DNA of 64,000 bases from Musa acuminata AAA Group (lineage: Eukaryota > Streptophyta > Magnoliopsida > Zingiberales > Musaceae): NCBI RefSeq assembly GCF_036884655.1, contig NC_088357.1, positions 41,486,001-41,550,000 of the forward strand, given 5' to 3'. A model generated the notes under the pieces. It ran no database searches. It worked only from the letters and a program-made list of their open reading frames with translations, and was not told the origin of the DNA. Shown here one piece after another: positions 21,396 to 34,518 of this stretch; position 1 is the first letter of the stretch; each line of letters starts with the position of its first letter. The position numbers and the translations under genes were made by a program.

Positions 21396-24123
21396 GAGGT
21401 TAGGGTTTCATGATATGCCCTCAGATCTTCTCTTTACCTCTTTCGTCATCAATTATTCGGTTGTCTGATTTGGGTTCTTCTTGTCTGATATCTCTTTGAG
21501 TTCCCAATATATCGATTTCTTTTGCAAGAAAATGTTCTTTTTAGAATTGAGCGTTGGGAAAATAAAATTATCATTAATTATAGATTATCATTAATTATAA
21601 TTTAAATGTGGTTAGTGTATATGATGCAGGCTACGAGGAGGAAGAAATGATGCAGGTTCTCGTGCCGAAGAAAGCAGAGCGTTTTGCTTGAGGTCAGTAT
21701 GTGAACTTTTCTTGTCATTTAGGTTCTGTTTATTAACCGGAATCTGGCTAGAAAAATATTTACCTTATATTAAACTGAGATGAAGGAATATAGCCTTAGC
21801 CTCCTTGAACCATCTTATGCAATGTCCTCATCCAGCCAGTCTATTTAAATAGTAGACACAGTATCCCGACCACAAGGGGGTCAGATGCATGCATTTGATG
21901 CTCCCCATAGGCAAAGACAAGGACAAGATAAGTCGTGACACCTTTCTCTATTTCCCATCCATTGTTTTGACACCAGGGCCAGAGCCAGGAAATGACCCAA
22001 AGGGTCAATGCATGTACATCTGATAAACAATGCAAGTATCTATTCTTTGAAAATTTTAGGTTTCCAACAATGGCCAATAATTTTGGATTTATTTTGACCC
22101 TAATTTCTATCCTGTTGACACACATCAGCATAAGTGAGCCAAAATTAGAATCACTTTCATTCAAAATTTTGCTAAAATCTGTATGTACTAGGAATACTTC
22201 TGTCGAAAAATACCCCCATTGCATTGTTACATGCTATTCATATACTACTGTATTCTACACCCCTTCAAGGCAAAAGGTTCTTGCAGAGATGAGTCTAGGG
22301 TGGCATGTCCTGTATTCTACGCTCCTTTCTATTTTTTTCTAATTTTTGGTCATTAATTGTCAAAATAAGAGATTTCTATATTGAATATGTGATTGAATGT
22401 AACTCGAGTATATTTTGAGTGTAAGTCATTAAAGTGTTCCGAAACCTATCCAATCTTTTTCGAAACTATCATAACATTGTTATTTAGTATCATTTTTATT
22501 ATTTTTCTTAAATTTTTTGGATCATTAATTATCGAAAGAGGGGATGTGTAAGATTAAATTTGTGATTGAGTGTAAAGTATGTGTAACTCGGGTGTAACAC
22601 GAGTATAATTCTAGTAATTATACTCTAAACATATCCAAACTTCTCTATAACAATCATAACATAATTCTAATATGTTTAGTATCATTTATCCTATTTTTAA
22701 AATTTTAGATTATTTTAGAATTTATTTTTAAAAATATATACTGTAGTTTTGGGTGGTATTGTCTCCTAACCTAGGGTAGTACCATCACCCCAGGTTAGTA
22801 GAGCACTGGGTATAGGTGGTACCATCGCTTGTCTAGTGGCACCATTGTCACCCCTAGTGATGTTACACTAGGGCCCTGGAGTGAAACTATGATCGAGTAT
22901 AACTCGAGTTACAATGAACGTAATTGATCAGAACTTATTCAAATCTAGTATGACATGATTCTAAGTTGATTAGTAGTATTTTTTTTAATTTTGGATGATT
23001 TTAATGTAATTAATGTAATTTGTCACACAGTGATCAGAATGCTAGATTGTAATCCTATTTTATAAGTAAAGACTTTATTTTTCTATATAAGTTCTTCAAA
23101 ATTAATGTTGTCGATGTGATCTTAATTTTTCTATTTAATCTGTAATCATGTGGGCATTAAAACTTTTCCTTGGCCAGATCAACTAAATGACCAGCCCTCT
23201 AAACTCAAGTTCCAAGCATGCTAAATAAATTAATCTTTCGCTACCATAAAAGGAATCCTAAATCCACTCAGCAGAAAGTCTAGCTTAGTAGTGAAGGACT
23301 TAAACCATAGTACATCCCTTTTTGAAGAAGAGTGATTTACCCTAGTTGATGTCAACAAGTCATAAGGTCCTCCTAACTCATGAAGCACAGACACTTCCAA
23401 ATGCTCACCATGTACACGATGGACACTGCACTTGTAGGACTTTAGCCATGTGGTCATATGATAACACCATTCCAACACATCTCTCCTTTTATTTTCAACA
23501 TATATCTCAGGTTTCGAAGGATTGCTATGTCCATGACCGGCACACAATTTAACTAAGGTCATTGTATCAACTTTCTGGAGGCATAATCTGCCACCAAAAA
23601 TCTTCCCAAATCACCATGGCTGACTAACAAATTCATACACAAATTCAAAAGCAAAAACAACAAGAACAACTAGCCAAGATATAGGCATTTGTGCTTCTTT
23701 CATTCTTAAGCGAAAAATCAACTAATCTAAATAGAAATAATCCACAAGCTATAATAAATCTAATAACACCAAGAAATCACTTTCGAAATGATCAAACAAT
23801 TAGAGGAAAAAATATACCATAGTTCTGCTAGTAATAAAAAGTCAACTATGCATAAATTGAATCCAACAAATTCTACTATACCATAAACCGGATGTATAGT
23901 CATCGTTCACTGATGGTAAGACTCAGTACATGGACAATTATTGGAGCTAGAGATTTTGACTTCCTTGATCGATTTGAAGCACAAGACAAACCACAAAGAC
24001 TTCAAAATTGATCGACAAATAATATGTTACAAGGATACTATGGATGAATTAGATAAAAAAGCAACGATCTGAATGAAAAGAAAAATGGTGCTCAAGCATG
24101 AAGTAGACTAACAGAAGAACACG
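21396..24123. other. Intergenic, no recognised gene
   Basis: Continues from the phosphatase intron-like sequence, which fades by about 21540. Open frames at 21841-22224 (minus), 21992-22342 (plus) and 23230-23562 (minus) match no family I know. 22745-22870 carries GGTGGTACC-like palindromic motifs similar to those in the SIRE-like LTR, which suggests an old transposon piece. Confidence 0.4.
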
Positions 24124-24400
24124 GGGTAGGAAGCTAACAACGATGGTGCCACCACCAAGTCTTAGCAGAATCTCTTTCTCTCCTCTCCGACGATGGTGAC
24201 GGGGCAGGAAAGAAGCTGATGATGATGACAATGCCAACACCGAGGCTCAACGGGACCCCTTCCTCTCCTCTTTAACGATGGCGATAGAGTAGGAAGCCGA
24301 CGGTGATGGGGTGAGAAGTACGCCGGTGATGATAGTGCCACCACCGAGGCTCAATGGGACCCCTTCCTCTCCTCTCCCGCAATGGTGACCTGCTACTACT
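24124..24400. repeat. Tandem repeat, 85-104 bp unit
   Basis: About 2.6 units starting at 24148, 24233 and 24337. Each runs GCCA(C/A)CACC(G/A)AGGCTCA..., a CCTTCCTCTCCTCT block, then a CGATGGTGA block. GC-rich compared with its surroundings. Minus-strand open frames here are a by-product of the repeat. Confidence 0.75.
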
Positions 24401-24649
24401 TTCGCGAGGGCTAGGGCTTACGCTAGGTTAGGCTAGGATGGAGATTAGGTGATAGCGACAGAGACTGCAATAATGGTGACCACCACTGGCAAGAAGGTTG
24501 ACAAATGTTGTTGCCCATTAGTCGAATGGGGGTAGTGTGGGGTAATTTGGGAGAAAAAGGATAATCAAATACTTAGGTTTTTATTGAATTAGTTTGGTTC
24601 GGTTCAACCCAAAAAACCCTATTATTGATGATTTTTTTTGGGTAAGTTA

Positions 24650-24650
<1 letters not shown>

Positions 24651-24733
<83 letters not shown>
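24651..24733. repeat. (TA)n microsatellite
   Basis: About 41 uninterrupted TA dinucleotides. Open frames across it (runs of Tyr-Ile) are artefacts. Confidence 0.97.
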
Positions 24734-24736
<3 letters not shown>

Positions 24737-25492
24737 ACTTTATATACAAAATTCGTTTTATCCCAAAATTTTGATGATATCAACAATATTAATCGATCCT
24801 TGAAGAGTTGGTTTGGAAATAAATAATTGATTGTAGTGAAATAGAAAATTCTTCTATTTTAGTGAGCTATATATATGCATATAATATAGTAATTAAATCG
24901 TACTATATTGGTTTTGGATTAAACATTGAGCATTTGGGAGTAAGACATGACCAATCAATTCAACAAGTAGTTCAATGAATCTTGATGTGGACTTCACCAA
25001 AAAGGTGAGTTCTCCATCAAGTAGTATTTATGCTGGCTACAAAAGTCATGCTATTTCCATCTCATGTTTAGTCCTCTAATACAATTAATCAACAGGATGC
25101 AATTTTTGGGTGAATGCATCAAGATAACCTCAAAGGCTTAATTACAATGTCAACTTCTCACATGTGATGCCTATACAAGTTGATTCTAGAGGTAGCACCA
25201 CTCAACACACAGCCAAAACCATGCTTCATTTGATAGCCAATGATGATCATAAACCTTGTTCACTTGGTGTATATAATGTAGATATAAGTAGATAACTGCT
25301 CCACATTTCTTACATGTAATGTCATGAAACCTTCTTTATAGCAACTAATTCTCTTTTCCAGCTGAAGGAAAAGGAAGGGGATTTTGACTTCATGACAGAT
25401 TGGGTATACAGATTGAACAGGAATAAAAGCTTAAAATTAAGTTGCTATGTACATGTAGCTGGAAACCTGAGTATCAACTATTTTTCTGACAC
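24734..25492. other. Region downstream of the CRR3-like gene
   Basis: 3' flank of the minus-strand gene at 25493-27452. No other feature recognised. The plus-strand open frame at 25392-25634 is the antisense of that gene's last exon. Confidence 0.45.
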
Positions 25493-27452
25493 TTATGAGA
25501 TAAGATCATTCCAGAATGGGAGATCAAATGGCAACTTTACAACTCCAGATGCAACCAAGAGGAGCAAAAGCCACACTGGTAAGATGTTTAGACATACTAG
25601 CAACAGGATTCTTTGCCCTGCAAAAGTTTCATGACAGTTGAGAATTCGGTTGTATGGATGAAATTGTAACATATATAAACATAATGAAGATTGGCAGAGA
25701 ATTAAATTCAACAGCTATCAGAAGTCAGAAAATATGACATAGAAACTCAATGGAGAGAGAGAGATATATATATAATCTCTGCATATTATCCCTCTTAGAA
25801 GTTTCATCTACAATAAATTGGCATATGAAACAGCTTAGAAAGGTGAAAAGGAGGCACTTCAACTCTAGAATAATCATTCTGTCAGATATCTACAAGCAGA
25901 CATTTCTAGACTCCTAATTGCTTAATAGACTTGAGGAATTAGTTATACAAAAGAATCCTTTACTGAATGCTAGTGATGCAGAAGAGCTACATAATGAATC
26001 AGTAAAGTGGATAAGTTGCAGATAAACAATTTTACACTTGCGGAAATAGCTTCATACCTTTGCCAGAAATAAAACCAAGAGATTGAGGAACCTCCTGATG
26101 TTTGTGGAAATTTTGGATCACAAGATGGAAATAAAATTGAATGGAACACACAAAGTGTTTGCACTCAAATAAAAACTTGGATCTATTCAGAACTGCCAAA
26201 CATAAGCAGATTTTGTTTGATACATAAGCACATATGAAGACATATATTATTGTTTGTAACCATTTATAAGAGCAACCAAACTATAGAATCCACATTGAGA
26301 AAGGTTAAAACAGTTAGTCTTTGATGTGGCCTGACCCCCATTGATCAACTAGATGGCACGGTTCATTCTTATGGGCCTCCCTTGTGATAGACTGTGCAGG
26401 AAGGAAACATGGTGACTCTCTCACTCATGTCATCGGTTGGCAATTTGAACTTCAAGCTTGATTCGTAAGTTAGCTAAGGAAAGTGAAATCAGTGAACTCC
26501 TTTTAAACTAGAAAATAAGAATCAATCAATGAAACACATAATTTGATATTTTTGCTTTATAGGTTCAATCATGCTGGCATCATCATCCTCCAAAATATTA
26601 CTGTTAGGATTTTTTTTTTAAGTTTTTGAATAATGTTTATTAAGTCTGTTTAATCTAGTTATTTATTGAGTCAATTTAATTCAGTTAGAATCAAGTAGAG
26701 ATTTATTTAATATTTATTTATTATTAGAGTTTAGTCCTGATGGATTCTGGGTGGAACTCTATAAATAGAGATGTAACCGTTTCTTTTCAGTTACATATGA
26801 AAAATATTATTTTATCTTTTGACAAACCCTCTAGGAGTTCGATCCCCTCGAAACGATCAAGGAGGGTTGGATCGAGCGACGATAAGACCTTTACAATTTA
26901 CCGTAAGCCTTCCGTATAAGATCATTAATTGCTAAGACAGCAACCCCAATTCCAAGAAGAAAGCCCTTCCATACTGAATCAAGCTTGGCAATCAACTTAA
27001 AAGGCAAGAAGAGCTACTGACCTTTTTCTTCGACGGCAATACTAAGCAAACTGGAAACTAGCGAGAGAAGGAACGAGAGGGAGAGTGACGGGGGTACCGG
27101 ACTGCGCCTGGGCCTCGGTGCTGTCGACCACCCACTCGGCGGCCTTGCGAAGCTTCCTCTCCGCGGGGCTCTCGTCCTGCAGGAATCCAAGAAACGGCGA
27201 AGAAGAGGACGAGGAGGAAGAGGCACCGTCAGGTGAGCGGAAGGGGTCATCGACGACGCCAATTGCTTTCTGGACCTCCGCGACGGAAGGCTGCAGCTTG
27301 CGGGGCGGCGAGCCATTCACTCTGCGGCGCGGCCTCGTGGTCTTAGAGGCGACGATGGTTGGCCTGCCGAGGCTCGACTTGGCGCTCGCAACCGGAAGAG
27401 AACAGCACCCTCGTACTCCTAATCCTTCTGCTGCCACGGCCGCCCAACCCAT
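25493..27452 (-). CDS. Chloroplast NDH-complex protein resembling CRR3 (two exons)
   Basis: Exon 1 runs 27452 to 27098 and exon 2 runs 25617 to 25493, with a 1480-bp GT-AG intron between them. Joining them keeps the frame (exon 1 ends one base into a codon; the joined codon is Gly), giving 159 residues. Residues 1 to about 45 are Ser/Arg/Ala-rich and look like a plastid transit peptide. The middle has QPSVAEVQKAIG, a serine run, SPFLGFL and an AEWVVDSTE helix. The C-terminus is a single membrane span (ILLLVCLNILPVWLLLLLV) followed by ASGVVKLPFDLPF. This architecture fits CRR3, a factor of the chloroplast NAD(P)H dehydrogenase-like complex in cyclic electron flow. The join is seen directly; the family name is from memory of CRR3 and less certain. 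The intron holds an LTR-like insertion. Confidence 0.68.
26602..26935 (+). repeat. Small LTR or TRIM-like insertion in the intron of the CRR3-like gene
   Basis: Begins TGTTAGGATTTT. It contains a promoter-like CTCTATAAATAGAG at about 26758-26771, followed by a pyrimidine-rich segment and a TTACCGTAAGCC end region, which is the usual layout of a short LTR. The right end and target duplication are not resolved. No protein-coding internal region, so it is a solo LTR or TRIM remnant. Orientation is inferred from the TATA-like box. Confidence 0.5.
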
Positions 27453-29338
27453 CCGCCTCTCTCACGCGCACCTCTCGAACACAGCCTGCAACTCCGCCTT
27501 TGGATATGTCGTGCAGATTAGAGATATTTTCACATTACCACATATATACATATATAATCATTAATCTAAAATTCATAAATAATTGAAGAATTATCCGAAA
27601 AATATTTAAATAATAAAAATGTTAAAAATAATATTCATGAAAAAATAATAATACTTAAATGCTCCGGTCTCTACTATACATATTATTTTATACAGGACTC
27701 AATAATAAGATATATAAATTTGTCCTCTCTCCCGAATTTTCAGAAAGTGTGAACTTATCTTAAAATAAATAATATTATAATTTAATAATAATCTAAGATT
27801 CAAACACATATTTAAAATCACTGAGAAAATATTCAATTTATTCATATCTATAATTTCATAAATCATAAAACATGTACAGTTTAAAATCAAATATCATACG
27901 GTGAATCATAAAATAGGAAGCCAACTCACTAAGACAATAACCATCTCATAAATATATAGTATTCTATATAATCATAAAAACTAATATTTATCACATATTC
28001 ATATCATTATATAAATTAAACTTAATATTTCAAAATCTTAACTTTTACAAATTTTAAAAGTTTAGATTTACCATCAATATTCCATTAGACACCAAGTCTA
28101 CTTATACAATAAAAATATATCATCCACTAAACTTTTACTATTTTATATAAAATTAATGGTAAATTTTGATATTTTTACTATTATTTTATTTAGTAGTAGT
28201 GGAAGAGAATCTCTTATTGAAGAGAGGATTCGAAATTTGAACTTATATATTTTTTAAATATGTTATATAATTTAGTTAGAATGTTACTAGTTTATCATAA
28301 GATTCTAGAATCGAATCTTGAATTGATATATTTTTTAATATATATAATTAGTAAAGACATCGATAATTTATCACAAGATTCTAGAATCAAATCTCATAAT
28401 CATCATTCAAAAAGAAAAACCATAAATTATAAAGTAATATAATTCTTATATAGTATTCAAAATATATGGAATCAAAAAGAAGATTCAAAGCAAGTATTAC
28501 TGTGTCATTTAAAGTCAAAAAATGTTCAACGATCCATAAAATATCATGAATTATAGTTGAAAAGAGCGAAGGTGAGTCATTCTTATATAATATTCAAAAT
28601 ATGTACTAATATTTCATCGTCAACTTTCACATGCGCACATTGCGTCTATCAACCGTACACTTGCCGTCTGCACAAATAATAAAACAATCAAAACAATCGT
28701 TGTCTATATTATTATTAAAACAAAGTCCTCCTAACTATATTTGATCATAACATCTACTGTTTGTTACGTTTGGTATGTTTGTGATAGACTCAGCGTAGGT
28801 CAATTCGATCCAACCCCAAAACCTAACTTGTGTGAGTAGATTTTGGACTAATCCGAATCTGTACTAAGATCGATATCAAGGTCTCGATTTATCCTTTATG
28901 ATCGATCTCCTTAGTTGCTTGCAGTTATTATTATTATTATTTTTTTTTATGCTTCGAGATAAATATTTTTGGCGTCACCTATCAATGTTTAGTTTATACC
29001 AATTAACTTCTAACTAAATGCATCATATCATGTTCCCCTTTTTGCATTTAAAATAAGATTCCCCTGTCGATCCACTAGTAGAAGAACAACTTCAGAAAAA
29101 TTCTCTCTATCACCATTATAAGGTCTCTCGTGATCCTATCATTACATTCGATGCTGTCATATTCTTTTACTCATTTTCAGAACAATCTGACAGTACGACT
29201 TCACTCATAAATCCTTTCTCTCTCTCTCGTCATGTTATAGTCTTCAAATTTGAACCAGCAGATGTGTGAGATGAGCCAATCCACTCATTTAACATGTTGG
29301 CATTAACATATACGTATATGTAGCAGCAGTAGTAGTAG
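27453..29338. other. Intergenic, AT-rich
   Basis: 5' flank of the CRR3-like gene on the left, then a very AT-rich stretch. 28255-28405 contains two degraded copies of a TAGTAAAGA...TTTATCACAAGATTCTAGAATC motif that resembles the tRNA-derived repeat at 60903. No gene recognised. Confidence 0.4.
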
Positions 29339-30581
29339 TACAAGGAAGCTTCAGAAGCGTTCAAAGAGCAAGTTAATGGATTTGATTAAGTACTTTGGCT
29401 GCGAAGTAGAAGAGCCACCCATGTGCTCACCTAATCTCAACAAAACAAATCAATCAAACAACACCATGACCACATTATTTCCATGCATGCATGCATGCAA
29501 GAGGAGTATGGAAACAAGATGTGAAGGTTATCCAAACAAGCAGTTCAGAAGATTCCAAAACATACCTGATGTTGCAAAGAAGAGAAGTTTCTTTGAGAAT
29601 CCGTCGGACGAGTGTAGTACGACAATGTCATGACAACCAAATGATGATTGCTTTGCAAAAGGGGTTCTCAGTAGAATCCCAGGAACGAGACACAAAAGAG
29701 ACCTAACTGGGGGGAGAACATTGATGTCAAGTTCATTGCAGAAAGAAGGTCTTCTTCCTCTCTTGTTTCTTGAGGTTATCCTCTTGATATCTTTAAAGAT
29801 TCCTCTCTCTCAGTATTCCATTGTCTCTTTCTTCGAGAATCACATCATCCATAGTCCAAGCAGTTGGCATGGCGGTCCTCCTGGCTCCTGCTTTTTAAAG
29901 TAGGATAGCACTCACAGAGAGACCTAAAAAGATTCATGAAGACGTGTATGCCAATTGAAGTTAGACAATAGGAATAAACTTATGCAACTTGGTGTTGGAT
30001 TAGGATGTCTGAGTCTATCCTCTCCCACGACGACCAATGGGATGTATAAGACGATGGGCTCATTCCCTTTCCCCATTAAGGAGTGCTGTGGAGATTTTTT
30101 ACTCTTAGTTTATTTGAGATATTGTTGCCTGAATCATAAGAAACTCAATCCCTCACGATGATACAGTGATGAGAGCAAGATTTAAAGGGTAATAATGTCT
30201 ACTGAGATATGTTCTAGTTTGGTACATGTCAAAATCTGTGATTACATGGCTGCCGTGACATGTGAGAGAGGAATAGCAGAGAAGACAATGCCAAGGTCAG
30301 CGCCATCAGACACAGCAGCAGCAAAAACCAGGGGGGATGCACTTACCGAGCATCGCCACATCTATCTGAATCATATGCTCACCAACTTGCCTCTTCTTTG
30401 GTTCCCACACTCATGCCCGTGCCACACCATCCTCTACCCTCAACCACAGTATGAAGAGAGCACATCTCGGCCAACTCACCGACCCTGTAATGAACCTTCT
30501 TCTTCTTCTTCTTCTTCTTCCTCAGCGTCACTTGAGTTGACCCTCACCAGTACCACTTGTGTCATGAGATCTCCCATATCC
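29339..30581. other. Upstream region of the RAV gene
   Basis: No gene recognised. An 85-codon open frame (29376-29633, plus) and a 71-codon one overlapping it have no known domain. 30195-30695 is open in frame with the RAV start but lies mostly upstream of the TATA box. A (CTT)8-like run lies at about 30499-30522. Confidence 0.45.
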
Positions 30582-30588
30582 TATATAA
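30582..30588 (+). promoter_or_regulatory. TATA box of the RAV gene
   Basis: TATATAA in the context CCTATATAACG, 108 bp upstream of the chosen ATG. This places the transcription start near 30615 and rules out the earlier in-frame ATG at 30195. Confidence 0.7.
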
Positions 30589-30695
30589 CGCCACCATTCG
30601 AACTAGTCATCGAACCCCTTCCGAATCTCTTCTTCAGAACCTTCGTCCACATTTTTGTTTCCTCAGTCCAAACAGATCTCTTTACTCGTCGTGAC

Positions 30696-31637
30696 ATGGA
30701 GACGAGCTCCATAGGAGATGCCTGGGGCGAATCCACGAAGCGGGATGAGTCACGCAAGTTGCCGTCTTCCCGTTACAAAGGCGTCGTCCCGCAGCCCAAC
30801 GGAAGGTGGGGCGCGCAGATCTACGAGAAGCACCAGCGCGTCTGGCTCGGCACCTTCAACACGGAAGCCGAGGCCGCGCGCGCCTACGACGTCGCCGTGC
30901 GGCGGTTCCGAGGCCGCGACGGCGTTACCAACTTCAAGCCGCTAAACGAGTCCGACGACGATGACGCGGCAGAGCTCTCCTTTATCGGTTCTCGTTCCAA
31001 GGTGGAGATCGTGGACATGCTCAGAAGGCACAGCTACCACCACGAGCTACAGCAAAGCAGACGATCCTTCGGTGCCGACAAGATGAAGACCGCTCCCTCT
31101 CGCGGTGCGGCCCTGGCCGGCGCTACGGAGTCACCTGTTGGAGCAAAGAGGCAGCACCTCTTCGATAAGGCGGTGACGCTGAGCGACGTCGGGAAGCTCA
31201 ACCGGTTAGTAATACCGAAACAACACGCCGAAAAGCACTTGCCGCTGCAGGAGTCCGGCGGCGGACCCAGCAATGGCATGCTGCTAAACTTCGAGGACGC
31301 TTGCGGGAGGGTTTGGCGCTTCCGGTATTCGTACTGGAACAGTAGCCAGAGCTACGTGCTGACCAAAGGCTGGAGCCGTTTTGTGAAGGAGAAGGGCCTC
31401 GAGGCCGGCGACGTGGTCTCCTTCCAGAGATCGACCGGGCCCGAGAAGCAGCTCTTCATCGACTCCAAAGCACGAGCTGGTCGCGGGCATACCGCGGTTC
31501 CCATGCCACGACCACCAGTCCAGCATTTTAGGCTCTTCGGCGTCAACATTGCTAGAAATCCGGCAACGCACAGAGATGATATGGAGTTCATATCATCACA
31601 AGACATGTTCAAGAGGCAACGCACAGAAGCTTTGTAG
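30696..31637 (+). CDS. RAV/TEM-type transcription repressor (AP2 + B3 domains)
   Basis: 313 residues, one exon, as usual for RAV genes. AP2/ERF domain at residues 26-80 ([30 protein letters not shown]). B3 domain at about 153-258 ([20 protein letters not shown], then [23 protein letters not shown]). Near the C-terminus RLFGVNI (279-285) is the B3 repression domain motif that recruits TOPLESS-type co-repressors. RAV proteins bind bipartite CAACA/CACCTG sites in the nucleus and repress flowering and growth genes; TEM1 and TEM2 are the best-known members. The frame is open back to 30195, but a TATA box at 30582 and the METSS start typical of RAV proteins support 30696. High GC in the AP2 region, as in many monocot genes. 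Confidence 0.95.
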   Translation: METSSIGDAWGESTKRDESRKLPSSRYKGVVPQPNGRWGAQIYEKHQRVWLGTFNTEAEAARAYDVAVRRFRGRDGVTNFKPLNESDDDDAAELSFIGSRSKVEIVDMLRRHSYHHELQQSRRSFGADKMKTAPSRGAALAGATESPVGAKRQHLFDKAVTLSDVGKLNRLVIPKQHAEKHLPLQESGGGPSNGMLLNFEDACGRVWRFRYSYWNSSQSYVLTKGWSRFVKEKGLEAGDVVSFQRSTGPEKQLFIDSKARAGRGHTAVPMPRPPVQHFRLFGVNIARNPATHRDDMEFISSQDMFKRQRTEAL

Positions 31638-32043
31638 TGTTGCCGGAATGTTTCAGTTGAAGTGTTTGTGTACATTGAGAGAGAGATGGAGAAGCTGCAG
31701 CCCGATCAACATACTGAGAGCATAAAAAGAGTCTTTTTCCCTTATATTGTCATGTTTCCTTCATTCAATCAGTTCAAATGGGTTGTACATGTAGCTTCCT
31801 TCACTCCAACAGGAATAAGTACATCTATCTGACATTGATGATAATACTAGACTACCATCATGGTTATTCTATTCAACGGTGAGGGAGAGAGCATCTGCTT
31901 GCACAAGCTGACAAATGAAACAAGAACGGGAAACTCTCTGCACAGATGGGCAAGCTCAGGGATCACTATAAAATCAAATCTAAGTTAGGTTTGAGTGTTT
32001 GGCTTGGCTGGTCTCACGTTTCTTTTCTTTGCTACCATCCTAA
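31638..32043. other. 3' flank of the RAV gene
   Basis: Presumed 3' UTR and downstream sequence. Nothing else recognised. Confidence 0.5.
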
Positions 32044-32617
32044 TGGGATATAAAGAAAAATAATTTTTATATATAAATAAATACTAGCAGGTTATAACAT
32101 GTAACGAAATTAAATGAAATCATAATCAAATAAAATATCAAAATATATATGAAAAATTCCTTCAATGTGAAGGGTAAAAATCATAGGATAAACTAGAAAT
32201 AATTCACTATAAAAATAATAAATATACAAATCTCAATCTCTGGCTCAAAATCCTAACAACAATCACAAGAAAATAACTGGAATACAAGGATCATATCACT
32301 GTGCACAATATCTAAATCCTCCCTAAGTAATCACAGTAAGAATCTACTGTATATCTGATCTAACCTGAGATAAAAGCACTGCTAGATGATTGAGAACAGT
32401 CTATTTGTGTTGTTCTTGTCTTCTTCTCTTTATTTCTCTTTTTTTTCTGTCTTGTTCTTCTTTTTTTCTTTGGAATATTGTGACTGCCAAAAACTATCTC
32501 GTTGCTATCTTTTTTTACTTTTTTTTATAAACATTATACCCCCACACTTCTGTAATATAAATTAAAATTAGATTAAGAGAGGGATGAATTGTGGACCGAT
32601 AAAACCTACTTTGCACT
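32044..32617 (-). repeat. Solo-LTR-like piece related to element D
   Basis: Aligns with the LTRs at 33955-34518 and 38500-39065: GATATAAAGA start, AAAATTCCTTCAATGTGAAGGGTAAAAA block, CAAGGAT...CAC block, GTAATCACAGTAAGAATCTACTGTA block, T-rich tail. No internal sequence follows on either side. The right end is degraded and approximate, and no target duplication was recognised. Confidence 0.6.
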
Positions 32618-33954
32618 GAATATGAATTGTGAGCACAACACCTATAGCGTGGAATACTACAGCCTAAGACTAGCAAGAGTAGCTTCCATCTTTACAAACC
32701 GATGGAACTACTAGGATTGTATTTCATCTGACATATGAGACTGTGTGTGCATTGCTTAAAGCTGGGTGAGAGACGGACGAGCTTGTCCAAGTCTCATTCT
32801 ACGGATGTACGGATGATGATGATGATGATGATGCATGGTTGACCCAAGCCCTGGTTTTGCCATGCGATAAGGCCTCTTGACTGAAACTCTCTGACTGTTT
32901 CTTGCTAATTATCTTCTCTGTTCTTGTATGGTAATTTCTCTTCTTCCTGTTGTGCTACTGTCATCCTCTCTGGCTGCCTGATAGCTTAGACTACATGACT
33001 AATAGTCCAACTTAGACCAAATGATGGCTTTCTGAATTCTTCTTACAGAACTAGACTGCTTGAGGACTGAAGAGTTATCCTCTTCTCATGAGATCGTCCT
33101 CTATCAAGAGCTATTCCTGCAACCCTCACTGTTCTATCAGAGCGTGTTTAGGAGCCCCATGAAGAAACCAAATACTTCATGATGCTATTGTATTGTTTCT
33201 ATGCAGATTTAATCCCCTAATATCTTTGTGATAAGATGAAAAATGACATTATAGATACTATGCCACCATTTGAAGACAAATGATCGATAGACAAACCGTT
33301 CAAGACTACATGTGACAATACATATGTGAGGCCCAGGGAATGTGTCTACAATCTAGACTGAGTTAGCTAATATGAGCATCAAACATATCGGACACAACGT
33401 TATCATTTAGTCTGAGAAAATCGCACATGCCCCTCCGACCGTCGATAATCCCAAACATAATGGTCTCGAGTCACTTAAAAAAAAAAAAAAAGACTCCAAA
33501 GTACATTCTAAAAACTTAAACAATTCTTATTAGTATTACTCGACTAGTCCAACCAGTAGGAACCTCAAACTAACTTTGCCATGGAGGGACATTTGTTAAG
33601 AGCAGCTCCTACTTAGTTCTTGTAGATTTGGTACTCTGCGAACTGTAACATGAAGTGAGATTGATTTGGAATGGATCATGATTGATATCAATTGGATCCA
33701 AATCCTCGGACAACCAAATCTATACTAATGCCTTATGTTTCACGCTCCGTCAATTCTCAGATTTTTAGTATTCAAAAGATCTCAACTTTCACTGAGAATG
33801 AGTACAGCAATTCTGCATCTTCTGCAATATCAGGTTTTGCACTATCTTCTCTCGGTTTTCTGCATTGATATGCTTGAGTTGGATCAAAACTATTACTAGC
33901 TAAAGAATTAAATCTCGTGGTCTCTTTATCACTATTTGTCCATATTACGTGGGA
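32618..33954. other. Intergenic
   Basis: A (GAT)n-like run (GATGATGATGATG) lies at about 32816-32832. No gene recognised. Confidence 0.45.
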
Positions 33955-34518
33955 TGAGCTGCGATATAAAGAGAGAGACTTTTGTATATGAATAAATATA
34001 AGTAGACGGTAATACGGAGCAGAATTAAATAAAATTATAATAAAATATGACACCAAGATCTATATGGAAAACCTCTCCAACGTAATGACAAAAATTATGG
34101 TTATAAGAATAATGAATATACAAATCTCAGAGTTTCTTGTCTAAAATCCAAGCAAAATCACAAGAGAATAGCTGAGATACAAGGATTACGTTACTATATG
34201 CAATATTCAAAATCTTTCCAAGTAATCACAGTGAGAATCTACTGTAGATTTGATCTAACATAAGATGAGAATACAGTCTAGATGATTGAGAATAGTCTCT
34301 GTGTGTTGTCCTTATATTTTTCCCTTCTATTATCTTATTTTTGTGTCTTTTTCTCCTCTTTTTGAATCATATTGCTACTGTAGTTTTTCTACCCCTATTA
34401 ATGTAGTTTTCTCTCTATTCTTCACAGCCACCACACTCCTCTTATTAGATCTAGGTTTAGGTTAAAAGAGATATGAGCTATGGGTTGTTAAAGCCCACTA
34501 TGGGCTATCAGCCTAACA
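33955..34518 (-). repeat. 3' LTR of element D
   Basis: Plus-strand GATATAAAGAGAG start region to CAGCCTAACA. Adjacent internal sequence begins ACCACTTCCTTCAGCCC. Confidence 0.8.

Noticed and set aside
23230..23562. 110-codon minus-strand open frame
   Set aside because: No family recognised and the opposite strand is also open over part of it.
24594..24826. Open frames rich in Ile-Tyr
   Set aside because: Created by the (TA)n microsatellite.
27042..27097. Exon 1 of the CRR3-like gene reading through to a stop at 27042, or a 47-bp intron here
   Set aside because: Read-through gives no membrane anchor, and an intron this short is below the usual plant minimum; the join to 25617 gives a full, sensible C-terminus in frame.
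29376..29706. Two overlapping small open frames upstream of RAV
   Set aside because: No domain, no promoter seen; could be part of an untranslated transcript but nothing supports a protein.
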